Positions 8,073-16,652 of a stretch of DNA of 64,000 nucleotides are shown piece after piece. The notes beneath the pieces are model-generated. The model was not told where the DNA came from and did not search any database. It was given only the letters and a program-made list of their open reading frames with translations. Within the stretch, counting starts at the first letter, position 1. Every line of letters starts with the position of its first letter. Location: positions 1 through 64,000 of the forward strand of contig NZ_JOCB01000033.1 in the NCBI RefSeq assembly GCF_000718775.1. The letters run 5' to 3'. This DNA comes from Streptomyces sp. NRRL S-31. GTDB taxonomy: Bacteria > Actinomycetota > Actinomycetes > Streptomycetales > Streptomycetaceae. The position numbers and the translations under genes are program-made.

Positions 8073-9392
8073 ATGCGCATCACCCGTACCGGCGGCGGTC
8101 ACGGCCGCAGCGCCGCGGTCGTGACCACGACGGTCCTGACGGCCTCCGCCCTGCTGCTGACCGGCTGTAGCAGCGACGGCGACTCGGACACCGCGGATGC
8201 CAACGGGAACATCACCCTCACGCTGGCCGACTACGGGCAGTTCGGCTACAAGGAGGCCGGCCTGTTCGCCAAGTACCACGAGCTGCACCCGAACATCACG
8301 GTCAAGGAAGAGACCACGGCCAACGAGCAGGACTACTACCCGAAGCTCCTTCAGCAGCTGAACACGGGCAGCGGCCTCGGGGACGTCACGGGCGTCGAGG
8401 TCGGGCGCATCAAGGAGGTCGTGGACACCCAGGCGGCCAAGTTCACCGACCTCAGCAAGGCGATCAAGGTCGACGACTGGGTGTCCTGGAAGGAGAAGCA
8501 GGCCACCGCCAAGGACGGCACGGTGATCGGCGCCGGCACCGACATCGGCCCCATGTCCCTGTGCTACCGCAAGGACCTCTTCGAGAAGGCGGGCCTGCCC
8601 ACCGACCGCGAGGCCGTCGCCAAGGCCGTCGCCGGCGGCTGGGAGGACTACCTCAAGCTCGGCGAGCAGTACAAGAAGAAGGCGCCCGGCGGCACCTACT
8701 TCATGGACTCCGCGTCCGCCATGTACAACGGGGTCGTCAGCTCCTCCGCCCAGCAGTACTACGACGCCGACGGCAAGGCGAACTACAAGGACAGCCCGTC
8801 CGTGCAGCAGGGCTGGAACCTGGCGGCCGAGGCCGCCGACAAGAAGCTGACCCAGGGCCTGCCGCAGTTCACCGACGCCTGGAACGCGGCCCTGCGCAAG
8901 GGCAGCGTGGCCACCGTCGCCTGCCCCGCCTGGATGGCCGGACAGATCTCCACCAACTCCGGGGACGCCTACAAGGGCAAGTGGGACATCTCCCGTGCCC
9001 CCGGTTCCACCGCGGCCAACTGGGGCGGCTCCTTCCTCACCGTTCCCAAGAGCGGCAAGCACGTCAAGGAGGCCACGGAGCTGGTCAAGTGGCTGACCGC
9101 CCCCGAGCAGCAGGCCGCGGTGTTCAAGGCGATCGGCGTCTTCCCCTCCAACAAGGGCGCCTACGAGCTGGCCGACGTGAAGGACGCCAAGCTGCCGTAC
9201 TTCAACGACGCGCCCATCGGCCAGATCTACGCCGAGGAGGCCAAGACGATCCCCGAGGCGGTGCTCGGCCCGAAGGACGGCGTCATCAAGGACACGATCT
9301 CCACGCAGATCAACAACATGGAGCAGCGGGGCACCAAGCCCGCCGACGCCTGGAAGGCCGCCACCGAGACGATCGACAAGGCGCTCGGCTAG
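8073..9392 (+). CDS. cebE: cellobiose ABC transporter binding lipoprotein CebE
   Basis: A 439-residue extracellular solute-binding protein of the sugar (family 1) type. The signal ends in the lipobox LLTGC, with Cys32 the predicted lipid-modified residue. The mature part has the expected order NITLTLADYGQFGYKEAGLF, WKEKQATAKDGTVIGAGTD and CYRKDLFEKAGLP. It is the first gene of a transporter/beta-glucosidase operon of cebEFG-bglC order, which imports cello-oligosaccharides. No ATPase gene lies nearby; in Streptomyces such transporters usually share the MsiK ATPase encoded elsewhere. The upstream operator indicates repression by a CebR-type protein. Confidence 0.9.
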   Translation: MRITRTGGGHGRSAAVVTTTVLTASALLLTGCSSDGDSDTADANGNITLTLADYGQFGYKEAGLFAKYHELHPNITVKEETTANEQDYYPKLLQQLNTGSGLGDVTGVEVGRIKEVVDTQAAKFTDLSKAIKVDDWVSWKEKQATAKDGTVIGAGTDIGPMSLCYRKDLFEKAGLPTDREAVAKAVAGGWEDYLKLGEQYKKKAPGGTYFMDSASAMYNGVVSSSAQQYYDADGKANYKDSPSVQQGWNLAAEAADKKLTQGLPQFTDAWNAALRKGSVATVACPAWMAGQISTNSGDAYKGKWDISRAPGSTAANWGGSFLTVPKSGKHVKEATELVKWLTAPEQQAAVFKAIGVFPSNKGAYELADVKDAKLPYFNDAPIGQIYAEEAKTIPEAVLGPKDGVIKDTISTQINNMEQRGTKPADAWKAATETIDKALG

Positions 9393-9400
9393 CCGGCCCG

Positions 9401-9429
9401 GGTGCGGGGGCCCGCCGGCCGCCCGCACC
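9401..9429 (+). promoter_or_regulatory. hairpin between cebE and cebF
   Basis: An 8-bp stem (GGTGCGGG with CCCGCACC) and 13-base loop lie nine bases after the cebE stop. Like the malE-malF gap, such a hairpin could stabilise or attenuate the message so that more binding protein than permease is made. The rest of the 339-base gap (9393-9731) contains no gene that I can support. Confidence 0.5.
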
Positions 9430-9731
9430 CCGTCCGCGCGGACGCGCCGGCTCCGCCGCCGGGTACGGCAGGCAGGTACACGGCACGGGGGAGGCGGTCC
9501 GCGCGGGTGAGCGCCCGCCGGCGCGAGCGGTGCCCGGGTCAGGGCACCGCCGCGACGCCGCCCGGCGGGGACCGGCAGCCGACGGCCGGACTCCGCCCCA
9601 CACGCACGTCAGGCCGCGGCGTGGGTCGTTCGCCACCGGCCCGATCCGCGCGGGGAGCGGCGGACCGGCTCCCGGGCCCGCCTCCGCCCCCGCCTCCACC
9701 CGGCCGAAACCTTCAGGGAAGGACTCCCTCC

Positions 9732-10724
9732 GTGGCAACGACAACCCCCGCCCGGGGTGCCTACACCCCGCCGCCCGGCGGCACCGGTGCCGCGTCGAAC
9801 GGACGCGACAGCTGGCGTACCAGGCTGTGGCGCTTCGACGACAAGGCGTCGCCGTACGCCTACATCGCCCCCTTCTTCCTGGTCTTCGCCGCCTTCGGGC
9901 TCTACCCGCTCCTGTACACCGGGTGGATCGCGCTGCACCGGGTGGAGATGACGGGCCTCGACCAGTCCGAGTGGGTCGGGTGGGACAACTTCGCCAAGAT
10001 CCTCCAGGACTCCGAGTTCTGGACGGCCGTCTCCAACACCTTCGTCATCGGTGTCCTCTCCACCGTCCCGCAGCTGCTGGTGGCGCTGGGCCTGGCCCAC
10101 CTGCTCAACTACAAGCTGCGCGCGAGCACGTTCTGGCGGACCGTCATCCTCACCCCGTACGCCACCTCGGTGGCCACGGCCGCCCTGGTCTTCGCGCTGG
10201 TCTTCCGCGCCGACGGCGGCATCCTCAACTGGGTGCTGCACTTCTTCGGCGCCGGCAACACCGACTGGGGAAACGGGGAGTGGACCTCCAAGATCGCCAT
10301 CTCGGTCATCGTGATCTGGCGCTGGACCGGCTACAACGCCCTCATCTACCTGGCGGCCATGCAGGCGGTCCCCACCGATCTGTACGAAGCCGCCTCCATC
10401 GACGGAGCGACGCGCTGGCAGCAGTTCCGCAAGGTGACCATCCCCTCGCTGCGGCCGACGATCCTGTTCACCATCGTCATCTCGACCATCGGCTCGATGC
10501 AGCTGTTCGGTGAGCCGCTGCTGCTGCAAGGCGGCACCCTCGGCTCGATCGGCGGCAACGAGCACCAGTACGAGACACTCAGCATCTACCTCTTCAACTA
10601 CGGCTGGAAGCTGGGCCACCTGGGGCCGGCGGCGGCCGTGGCCTGGGCCATGCTCGTCCTGCTGCTGCTCATCGCCCTGATCAACTGGATCGTCGGCCGG
10701 TTCGTGCGCAAGAGCGCGGCCTGA
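9732..10724 (+). CDS. cebF: cellobiose ABC transporter permease CebF
   Basis: A 330-residue inner-membrane permease of the MalF type with about six membrane segments. The EAA loop YEAASIDGATRWQQFRKVTIPSL contacts the ATPase. GTG 9732 is chosen because a GGGAAGGA site precedes it; the long upstream open frame in the gap has no start signal. It is followed 14 bases later by cebG, so the two form one transcription unit with cebE. Confidence 0.9.
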   Translation: MATTTPARGAYTPPPGGTGAASNGRDSWRTRLWRFDDKASPYAYIAPFFLVFAAFGLYPLLYTGWIALHRVEMTGLDQSEWVGWDNFAKILQDSEFWTAVSNTFVIGVLSTVPQLLVALGLAHLLNYKLRASTFWRTVILTPYATSVATAALVFALVFRADGGILNWVLHFFGAGNTDWGNGEWTSKIAISVIVIWRWTGYNALIYLAAMQAVPTDLYEAASIDGATRWQQFRKVTIPSLRPTILFTIVISTIGSMQLFGEPLLLQGGTLGSIGGNEHQYETLSIYLFNYGWKLGHLGPAAAVAWAMLVLLLLIALINWIVGRFVRKSAA

Positions 10725-10738
10725 CGGGAGCGACATCG

Positions 10739-11659
10739 ATGACCACGACCAGTCCCACCAAGACCGCGCCGAACCTCGTCCCGGCACCGCTTCCCACCGC
10801 CCCCCGCAAGGGCCGCGTCCGTCTCCGCATGGGAGCCGGCCAGCAGCTCAGGGGCGGCCCGTTCACCTACGCCGCCCTGGTCGTCGTCGGCCTCGGCTCG
10901 CTCTTCCCGCTGTACTGGACGCTGGTGGCCGCCTCGCACGACCAGCAGCGCGTCCTGGACAACCCGCCGCCGCTCGTGCCGGGCGGCAGGCTGTGGAGCA
11001 ACCTCCAGGCGGCCTGGGACCAGGCCCACCTGGGCAAGGCCATCGTCAACAGCATCATCGTGGCCGGCTGCATCACCGCCGCCACCCTGTTCTTCTGCAC
11101 CCTCGCCGGGTACGCCTTCGCCAAGATGCGCTTCCGCGGCCGTGGTGCGCTGATGACCGCGGTCATCGCCACGCTGACGATCCCGCCCCAGCTCAGCGTC
11201 GTCCCCCTGTTCATGATGATGTCGGACATCGGGTGGGGCGGAAAGCTGGAGTCGGTGATCTTCCCGACCCTGGTCGGAGCCTTCGGTGTCTTCTTCATGC
11301 GCCAGTACCTGCTGGAGGCCCTGCCCTACGAGCTGGTCGAGGCCGCCAAGGTGGACGGGGCCAGCAACATCCGCATCGTGCTGAGCGTGGTCCTGCCCGT
11401 GGCCCGGCCCGCGATGATGGTGCTGGGCATGCTCACCTTCGTCCAGGCGTGGAACGACTTCTTCTGGCCCTTCCTGGCGCTGAACCAGGAGAACCCCACC
11501 ATCCAGGTGGCGCTCGGCCAGCTCAGCGCCTCCTACACGCCCGACCAGTCCATCGTCATGGCCGGAGCGCTGATCAGCACCCTTCCGCTGCTGGTGGTCT
11601 TCGTCATCTTCGGCAAGCAGATCGTCGGGGGGATCATGGCGGGTGCGGTCAAGGGCTGA
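10739..11659 (+). CDS. cebG: cellobiose ABC transporter permease CebG
   Basis: A 306-residue MalG-type permease with six predicted membrane segments. The EAA loop [24 protein letters not shown] lies around residues 198-221. It pairs with CebF to form the channel for cellobiose and related cello-oligosaccharides. ATG 10739 follows a GGGAG site. A 118-base gap containing a hairpin and a CebR-type operator separates it from bglC. Confidence 0.9.
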   Translation: MTTTSPTKTAPNLVPAPLPTAPRKGRVRLRMGAGQQLRGGPFTYAALVVVGLGSLFPLYWTLVAASHDQQRVLDNPPPLVPGGRLWSNLQAAWDQAHLGKAIVNSIIVAGCITAATLFFCTLAGYAFAKMRFRGRGALMTAVIATLTIPPQLSVVPLFMMMSDIGWGGKLESVIFPTLVGAFGVFFMRQYLLEALPYELVEAAKVDGASNIRIVLSVVLPVARPAMMVLGMLTFVQAWNDFFWPFLALNQENPTIQVALGQLSASYTPDQSIVMAGALISTLPLLVVFVIFGKQIVGGIMAGAVKG

Positions 11660-11675
11660 GCCGCCGCCCCGCCGC

Positions 11676-11700
11676 CGGGCCGGCCGCACGCGCCGGCCCG
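11676..11700 (+). terminator. hairpin after cebG
   Basis: An 8-bp GC stem (CGGGCCGG with CCGGCCCG) and 9-base loop lie 17 bases after the cebG stop, with no T run. It may partly terminate the operon before bglC. Confidence 0.45.
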
Positions 11701-11761
11701 TCCCGCCCCCTCCTCCTTCCCGTACGCCGGACCGCCGTCCGCCGTTCCTCACTCATCGCTT

Positions 11762-11775
11762 TGGGAGCGCTCTCA
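11762..11775 (+). promoter_or_regulatory. CebR-type operator overlapping the bglC ribosome site
   Basis: TGGGAGCGCTCTCA matches the 14-base CebR palindrome at all but one position and ends two bases before the bglC ATG (11778). Its GGGAG is also the only plausible ribosome site for bglC, so one sequence appears to serve both purposes. Confidence 0.75.
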
Positions 11776-11777
11776 CC

Positions 11778-13220
11778 ATGACCGCCGTACGACCTGAGAC
11801 GACCGTCCAGCCGGCCTCGGACACCGCCTTCCCGACCGACTTCGTCTGGGGTGCCGCCACCGCCGCCTACCAGGTGGAGGGCGCCGCGGCCGAGGACGGC
11901 CGCACCCCCTCCATCTGGGACACCTTCAGCCACACCCCCGGCAAGGTCCGCAACGGTGACACCGGTGACATCGCCGCCGACCACTACCACCGGTTCCGCG
12001 ACGACGTGGCACTGATGAAGGAACTCGGGCTCAAGGCATACCGGTTCTCCATCTCCTGGTCCCGCGTCCAGCCCACCGGCCGCGGCCCGGCCGTCGAACG
12101 CGGCCTGGACTTCTACCGCCGCCTCACCGACGCCCTCCTGGAGGCGGGGATCACTCCCGTCGCCACCCTCTACCACTGGGACCTGCCGCAGGAGCTGGAG
12201 GACGCGGGCGGCTGGCCGCAGCGCGACACCGCCCACCGGTTCGCCGACTACGCCGACCTGGCGGCCCGCGCCCTGGGCGACCGGGTCGGCATGTGGACCA
12301 CCCTCAACGAGCCCTGGTGTTCGGCGTTCCTGGGGTACGGCTCGGGCGTGCACGCGCCGGGCCGCACCGACCCGGCCGCCACCCTGCGCGCCGCCCACCA
12401 CCTCAACCTGGCCCACGGCCGGGCCGTCGGCGCGCTGCGCGCGGCCCTGCCCGCGTCCGCGCGGACCTCCATCACCCTGAACCTGCACCAGGTGCGCCCG
12501 CTCACCGACAGCCCCGAGGACGCCGAGGCCGCGCGCCGCATCGACGCGGTCGGCAACCGGATCTTCACCGGCCCGCTCCTGGACGGCGCCTACCCCGAGG
12601 ACCTGCTGGCCGACACCGCGCACCTGGTCGACTGGGCGGAACTGGTGCACGACGGGGACCTGGCGGAGATCTCCCGGCCCATCGACCTGCTCGGCGTCAA
12701 CTACTACTCGCCGACCGTGGTCTCCCTGCCCGCCGACGGAGCCGCCAGCACCAAGAACGACGGCCATGGAGCGAGCGACCACTCCCCGTGGACCGGCTCC
12801 GAGAACGTCGCCTTCCACCTCGCCAACGACCGGCTCACCGCGATGAACTGGGCCATCGACGCCGACGGCCTGCACACGCTGCTGACGGGGCTGGCGGCCT
12901 CGCACCCCCGGCTGCCCCTGATGGTGACCGAGAACGGCGCGGCCTTCGACGACTACGTCTCCCCCGAGGGCCTGGTCCAGGACCCGGAGCGGATCGCCTA
13001 CCTCCACTCCCACCTGGACGCCGTCCGCCGTGCCATCGCCGACGGCGCCGACGTGCGCGGCTACTTCCTGTGGTCCCTGCTGGACAACTTCGAGTGGTCC
13101 TACGGCTACTCGAAGCGCTTCGGCGCCGTCTACGTCGACTACGCCACCCAGCGCCGCATCCCCAAGGCCAGTGCCCGGTGGTACGCCGAGGTGATCCGGG
13201 ACAACGCCCTGCCCGCCTGA
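11778..13220 (+). CDS. bglC: GH1 beta-glucosidase BglC
   Basis: A 480-residue, full-length glycoside hydrolase family 1 enzyme without a signal peptide, hence cytoplasmic. It splits imported cellobiose to glucose. TLNEPW carries the acid/base Glu178 and VTENGAAF the nucleophile Glu385. The family opening [15 protein letters not shown] and [16 protein letters not shown] near the C-terminus are intact. It is the last gene of the ceb operon and is followed by a strong hairpin. The start is fixed by the operator/ribosome site directly upstream. Confidence 0.93.
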   Translation: MTAVRPETTVQPASDTAFPTDFVWGAATAAYQVEGAAAEDGRTPSIWDTFSHTPGKVRNGDTGDIAADHYHRFRDDVALMKELGLKAYRFSISWSRVQPTGRGPAVERGLDFYRRLTDALLEAGITPVATLYHWDLPQELEDAGGWPQRDTAHRFADYADLAARALGDRVGMWTTLNEPWCSAFLGYGSGVHAPGRTDPAATLRAAHHLNLAHGRAVGALRAALPASARTSITLNLHQVRPLTDSPEDAEAARRIDAVGNRIFTGPLLDGAYPEDLLADTAHLVDWAELVHDGDLAEISRPIDLLGVNYYSPTVVSLPADGAASTKNDGHGASDHSPWTGSENVAFHLANDRLTAMNWAIDADGLHTLLTGLAASHPRLPLMVTENGAAFDDYVSPEGLVQDPERIAYLHSHLDAVRRAIADGADVRGYFLWSLLDNFEWSYGYSKRFGAVYVDYATQRRIPKASARWYAEVIRDNALPA

Positions 13221-13260
13221 CGGACGCCACGCGGCGGGCCCGGCCCGGGCCCGCCGTCCG
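13221..13260 (+). terminator. bglC terminator hairpin
   Basis: An 11-bp perfect stem (CGGCGGGCCCG at 13232-13242 with its complement at 13246-13256) and 3-base loop is extended by CGGAC/GTCCG outer arms. There is no T run, as is common for Streptomyces terminators. Confidence 0.65.
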
Positions 13261-13332
13261 GCGGAATCTCCGGGCGCCACCGTGACGCTGTTACATTCCT
13301 GGCCTGACGGTGGTGAACGGAAGGCGGCGTCC

Positions 13333-14388
13333 ATGGCAGGCAACGGTGTGAGAGGCCGGCGCGGCCGACGGCCGACCCTGGAGGAGGTCGCCGCCCGGGC
13401 AGGGGTCGGCCGGGGCACCGTCTCCCGGGTGATCAACGGCTCGCCCCGGGTCAGCGACGCCACCCGCGCGGCCGTCGAGGCGGCCGTCGCCGAACTCGGC
13501 TACGTGCCCAACACCGCGGCCCGCGCCCTCGCCGCCAACCGCACCGACGCCATCGCCCTGGTCGTCCCCGAGCCGGAGACCCGGTTCTTCGCCGAGCCCT
13601 ACTTCTCCGACATGCTGCGCGGGGTCGGCGCGGAACTCTCCGACACCGAGATGCAGTTGCTGCTGATCTTCGCCGGCAGCGACCGCGAGCGGCAGCGCCT
13701 GGCCCAGTACCTGGCGGCCCACCGGGTGGACGGCGTCCTGCTGGTCTCCGTCCACGCCGACGACCCCCTCCCCGACCTGCTCTCCCAGCTGGAGATCCCG
13801 GCCGTGATCAGCGGCCCGCGCTCGGCGGCCGAGTCGCTCCCCTCGGTGGACTCGGACAACTACGGCGGCGCCCGCTCGGCGGTGGAGCACCTGCTGGGCC
13901 GGGGCTGCCGCCGGATCGCGCACATCACCGGCCGGCTGGACGTCTACGGCGCCGAGCGCCGCGTCGCCGGCTACCGCGACGCGCTGCGCGACGCGGGCCA
14001 CCCGGAGAGCGAACTGCTCATCGAACCGGGCGACTTCACCGAGGAGGGCGGCCGTCGCGCGATGACGGCCCTGCTGTCCCGCGCACCCGGCCTCGACGCC
14101 GTCTTCGCGGGCTCGGACGTGATGGCGGCGGGCGCCCGCCAGGTGCTGCGCGAGGCCGGCCGCCGCATCCCCGACGACGTCGCCCTCGTCGGCTACGACG
14201 ACTCGGCCATCGCCCGGCACATGGACCCGCCGCTCACCAGCGTCCGCCAGCCCATCGAGGAGATGGGCCGCGCGATGATCGACCTGCTGCTCACGGAGAT
14301 CGCCGCCCGCCGCCCGGCCGCGTCCCGGGAACCGGTCCGGCAGCAGGCGGTCCTCCCGGCGAAACTGGTGGTGCGGGCGTCCTCGTGA
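13333..14388 (+). CDS. LacI-family repressor, CebR-type (ornA-proximal)
   Basis: A 351-residue LacI/GalR protein closely similar to the repressor upstream of cebE. The helix-turn-helix LEEVAARAGVGRGTVSRVIN and the hinge are nearly identical, and the sensor domain shares FFAEPYFSDML, RVDGVLLVSVHADDPLPD and the C-terminal YDDSAIARHMDPPLTSVRQP. Matching recognition helices suggest that both proteins read the same operators. ATG 13333 is chosen for its GGAAGG site; a GTG at 13282 would add 17 residues. The gene lies between bglC and tRNA-His/ornA, where the Streptomyces griseus cebR is also said to lie (recollection, unchecked). Confidence 0.87.
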   Translation: MAGNGVRGRRGRRPTLEEVAARAGVGRGTVSRVINGSPRVSDATRAAVEAAVAELGYVPNTAARALAANRTDAIALVVPEPETRFFAEPYFSDMLRGVGAELSDTEMQLLLIFAGSDRERQRLAQYLAAHRVDGVLLVSVHADDPLPDLLSQLEIPAVISGPRSAAESLPSVDSDNYGGARSAVEHLLGRGCRRIAHITGRLDVYGAERRVAGYRDALRDAGHPESELLIEPGDFTEEGGRRAMTALLSRAPGLDAVFAGSDVMAAGARQVLREAGRRIPDDVALVGYDDSAIARHMDPPLTSVRQPIEEMGRAMIDLLLTEIAARRPAASREPVRQQAVLPAKLVVRASS

Positions 14389-14395
14389 GACCGGT

Positions 14396-14424
14396 CGCCT
14401 TCCCGGACCGGCGCCGGGAAGGCG
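14396..14424 (+). terminator. hairpin after the second LacI gene
   Basis: A perfect 11-bp stem (CGCCTTCCCGG with CCGGGAAGGCG) and 7-base loop begins 8 bases after the stop codon. Confidence 0.65.
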
Positions 14425-14439
14425 GGCGCCTCGCGTCGG

Positions 14440-14495
14440 CGGGGGAAAACGCAGCAGCCGGTGATCCCGTCTCGCGACGGAGTCACCGGCTGCTG
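14440..14495 (-). terminator. tRNA-His terminator
   Basis: A 13-bp perfect stem (14452-14464 with 14483-14495) encloses a smaller inner hairpin. In the minus direction it is followed by CGTTTTCCCCC. It starts seven bases after the tRNA 3' end, a clear intrinsic terminator. Confidence 0.8.
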
Positions 14496-14501
14496 ACCCG
14501 G

Positions 14502-14575
14502 GGTGAGTGACGGGACTCGAACCCGCGGCATCCTGGACCACAACCAGGTGCTCTACCAGCTGAGCTACACCCACC
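14502..14575 (-). tRNA. tRNA-His (anticodon GTG)
   Basis: The minus strand folds as a cloverleaf. The acceptor GTGGGTG pairs with CACTCAC (one G-U), there is a D arm with AGCTCAGCTGGTAGAGC, the anticodon loop is TTGTGGT with a CTGG/CCAG stem, and the T loop is GGTTCGAGTCC. An extra G at position -1 opposite discriminator C73 is the histidine identity mark. The CCA end is not encoded. The tRNA lies immediately 5' of ornA's terminator region on the same strand. Confidence 0.93.
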
Positions 14576-14668
14576 ATGACCGGCGGTGGAACTTGTCGTT
14601 TCCCCGACCGGCCGAGAAGAAGTCTACAGGGTCCGAAGGGGTGCTCGCGCACACGTTTTCGCGCGAGC

Positions 14669-14720
14669 CCCAAGCGGGCTCCCAAGCGGGCTCCCAAGCG
14701 GGCTCCGCGGGGGAGCCCGC
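14669..14720 (-). terminator. ornA terminator with triplicated arm
   Basis: In the minus direction, GCGGGCTCC (14712-14720 as read on that strand) pairs with GGAGCCCGC across a 5-base loop, eight bases after the ornA stop. The distal arm is part of a 12-base unit repeated three times (14669-14704), so three identical arms can compete for one partner. Confidence 0.7.
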
Positions 14721-14728
14721 CCGGGTGG

Positions 14729-15331
14729 CTACTGTGCGGGCAGGACGTGCCGGGCGGCGATCGCCTTGGCGGTCTCGGAGTCCGGGCCGGGCTGCGGCAC
14801 GAAGATGGCCTCGCGGTAGTAGCGCAGCTCCGCGATCGACTCGCGGATGTCGGCGAGGGCCCGGTGGTTGCCGTTCTTCTCGGGGCTGTTGAAGTACGCC
14901 CTCGGGTACCAGCGGCGGGCCAGTTCCTTGACCGAGGAGACGTCGACGATCCGGTAGTGGAGCCAGTCCTCCAGGGTCGGCATGTCCCGCAGCAGGAAGC
15001 CGCGGTCGGTGCCCACGGAGTTGCCGCACAGCGGGGCCTTGCCGGGCTCCTTCACGTGCTCCTTCACATACGCCAGGACCTGCTCCTCGGCATCCTGGAG
15101 GGTCGTGCCCCGCCCCAGCTCCGCGAGCAGCCCGGACGCGGTGTGCATCTGACGCACCACTTCCGGCATCGTCTCCAGTGCCCGGGCCGGCGGGCGGATG
15201 ACGATGTCCACCCCCTCGCCGAGTACGTTCAGCTCGGAGTCGGTGACGAGGGCGGCCACCTCGATGAGCGCGTCGTCGGACAGCGAGAGGCCGGTCATCT
15301 CGCAGTCGATCCACACCATGCGATCGTTCAT
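14729..15331 (-). CDS. orn: oligoribonuclease
   Basis: A 200-residue DEDDh-family 3'-5' exonuclease. The N-terminal WIDCEMTGL gives Asp9 and Glu11, VGTDRGFLLRDMP the third region, and NHRALADIRESI the terminal His/Asp motif. It degrades 2-5-mers of RNA and pGpG, which ends c-di-GMP signalling. It is full length. It follows adpA on the same strand after 100 bases that contain a strong hairpin, the adpA-ornA arrangement known from Streptomyces, where loss of ornA affects growth and differentiation. Confidence 0.95.
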   Translation of the reverse strand: MNDRMVWIDCEMTGLSLSDDALIEVAALVTDSELNVLGEGVDIVIRPPARALETMPEVVRQMHTASGLLAELGRGTTLQDAEEQVLAYVKEHVKEPGKAPLCGNSVGTDRGFLLRDMPTLEDWLHYRIVDVSSVKELARRWYPRAYFNSPEKNGNHRALADIRESIAELRYYREAIFVPQPGPDSETAKAIAARHVLPAQ

Positions 15332-15390
15332 GCGACCACCCTAAAGCGGGCCTGAGCCTTTGTGACGCCGCGTGCCGGTACCGGCCCGGC

Positions 15391-15427
15391 AAGAAGGAGG
15401 GGGGCGGGCTGCCGCCCGCCCCCCTCC
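15391..15427 (-). terminator. adpA terminator hairpin
   Basis: A perfect 14-bp GC stem with a 4-base loop (15396-15409 with 15414-15427) begins five bases after the adpA stop and is followed on the minus strand by TTCTT. It should limit read-through from adpA into ornA. Confidence 0.75.
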
Positions 15428-15431
15428 CCGG

Positions 15432-16652
15432 TCAGCTCGCGCTGCGCGGTCCCGGCAGCAGGCCCACCGCGCCGGCCGGGGCCCGGCGGCTCTGCAACGG
15501 CACCCCGCCGTCCCGGTGCTCGTGCAGCAGGGCGGGCGCCGGGCCCACCGGCCCGGGACCGGGCAGGCCCGCGGACAGGCCCTGCTGGCCGGGCGCCGGC
15601 ACCGCCTGCTCGGCCTCACCGGGCTTGTCGCCCTGCGGCCGGCGGGCCCGGTAGGCGGCCCGGTAGGCGGCCGGGGACGAGCCGAGCTGGCGGCGGAAGT
15701 GCCCGCGCAGCGCGACCGGCGAGCGGAACCCGCACCGGCCCGCCACCTCGTCCACGGAGTAGTCCGACGTCTCCAGCAGCCGCTGCGCCTGGAGCACCCG
15801 CTGGGTGATCAGCCACTGGAGCGGGGCGCTCCCGGTCAGCGACCGGAACCGGCGGTCGAACGTACGGCGGCTCATGTAGGCGCGTGCCGCCAGCGTCTCC
15901 ACGTCGAACTGCTCGTGGAGGTGTTCCAGCGCCCAGGCGACGACCTCGGCGAGCGGGTCGGCGCCGATCTCCTCGGGTAAAGACCGGTCGAGATAGCGCT
16001 CCTGGCCGCCTGTCCGGCGCGGCGGGACCACCAGGCGCCGGGCGAGCGCGCCGGCCGCCTCGTTGCCGTGGTCCGTCCGCACGATGTGGAGACAGAGATC
16101 GATTCCGGCCGCGGTGCCCGCCGACGTCAGCACGTCACCGTCGTCGACGAACAGCTCCCGCGGATCGACGTGCACCGACGGATAGCGCTTGGCCAGCGTC
16201 GGCGCGTACATCCAGTGGGTGGTCGCCGGGCGGCCGTCCAGCAGTCCGGCCGCCGCGAGCACGAAGGCACCGGTGCACAGCCCGACGATGCGGGCGCCTT
16301 CCTCGTGTGCCCGGCGCAGCGCGTCGAGTGCCTCCTCCGGCGGCGGTGAGGTGATCGAGCGCCAGGCCGGCACGACGACCGTCCCGGCGCGTGAGATCGC
16401 CTCCAGCCCATGCGGCGCGGTGAGTTCCAGGCCCCCTGTGGTCCGCAGCGGGCCTTCCTCGCCGGCGCACACCAGAAGGCGGTAGCGCGGCACGCCGGCG
16501 TCCTGGCGGTCGATCCCGAACACCGACAGCGGAATGGAACTCTCGAAGATGGGGCCGCCGCTGAAGAGCAGCACCGCGACGATCTCCTTGCGGCGTCGCC
16601 CGGACAGTTTCCGGGCCGCGGCATCCTGCGCGGCAGTGGAGTCGTGGCTCAT
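15432..16652 (-). CDS. adpA: AdpA (BldH), AraC-family developmental master regulator
   Basis: A 406-residue protein that matches AdpA as I know it along its length. The N-terminal DJ-1/PfpI-like dimerisation domain spans about residues 20-190 (VAVLLFSGGPIFESSIPLS through IVGLCTGAFVLAAAG). The C-terminal AraC domain with two helix-turn-helix units spans about 240-335 (MSRRTFDRRFRSLTGSAP and DEVAGRCGFRSPVALRGHF). Codon 225, between the domains in RSLPEE, is TTA (15978-15980), so translation depends on the bldA leucyl tRNA. AdpA activates aerial growth, secreted protease and secondary metabolism genes and represses its own gene. The start is ATG 16652; upstream in-frame codons lack support. The C-terminal tail (about 345-406) is Gly/Pro/Ala-rich and variable. 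Confidence 0.96.
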   Translation of the reverse strand: MSHDSTAAQDAAARKLSGRRRKEIVAVLLFSGGPIFESSIPLSVFGIDRQDAGVPRYRLLVCAGEEGPLRTTGGLELTAPHGLEAISRAGTVVVPAWRSITSPPPEEALDALRRAHEEGARIVGLCTGAFVLAAAGLLDGRPATTHWMYAPTLAKRYPSVHVDPRELFVDDGDVLTSAGTAAGIDLCLHIVRTDHGNEAAGALARRLVVPPRRTGGQERYLDRSLPEEIGADPLAEVVAWALEHLHEQFDVETLAARAYMSRRTFDRRFRSLTGSAPLQWLITQRVLQAQRLLETSDYSVDEVAGRCGFRSPVALRGHFRRQLGSSPAAYRAAYRARRPQGDKPGEAEQAVPAPGQQGLSAGLPGPGPVGPAPALLHEHRDGGVPLQSRRAPAGAVGLLPGPRSAS

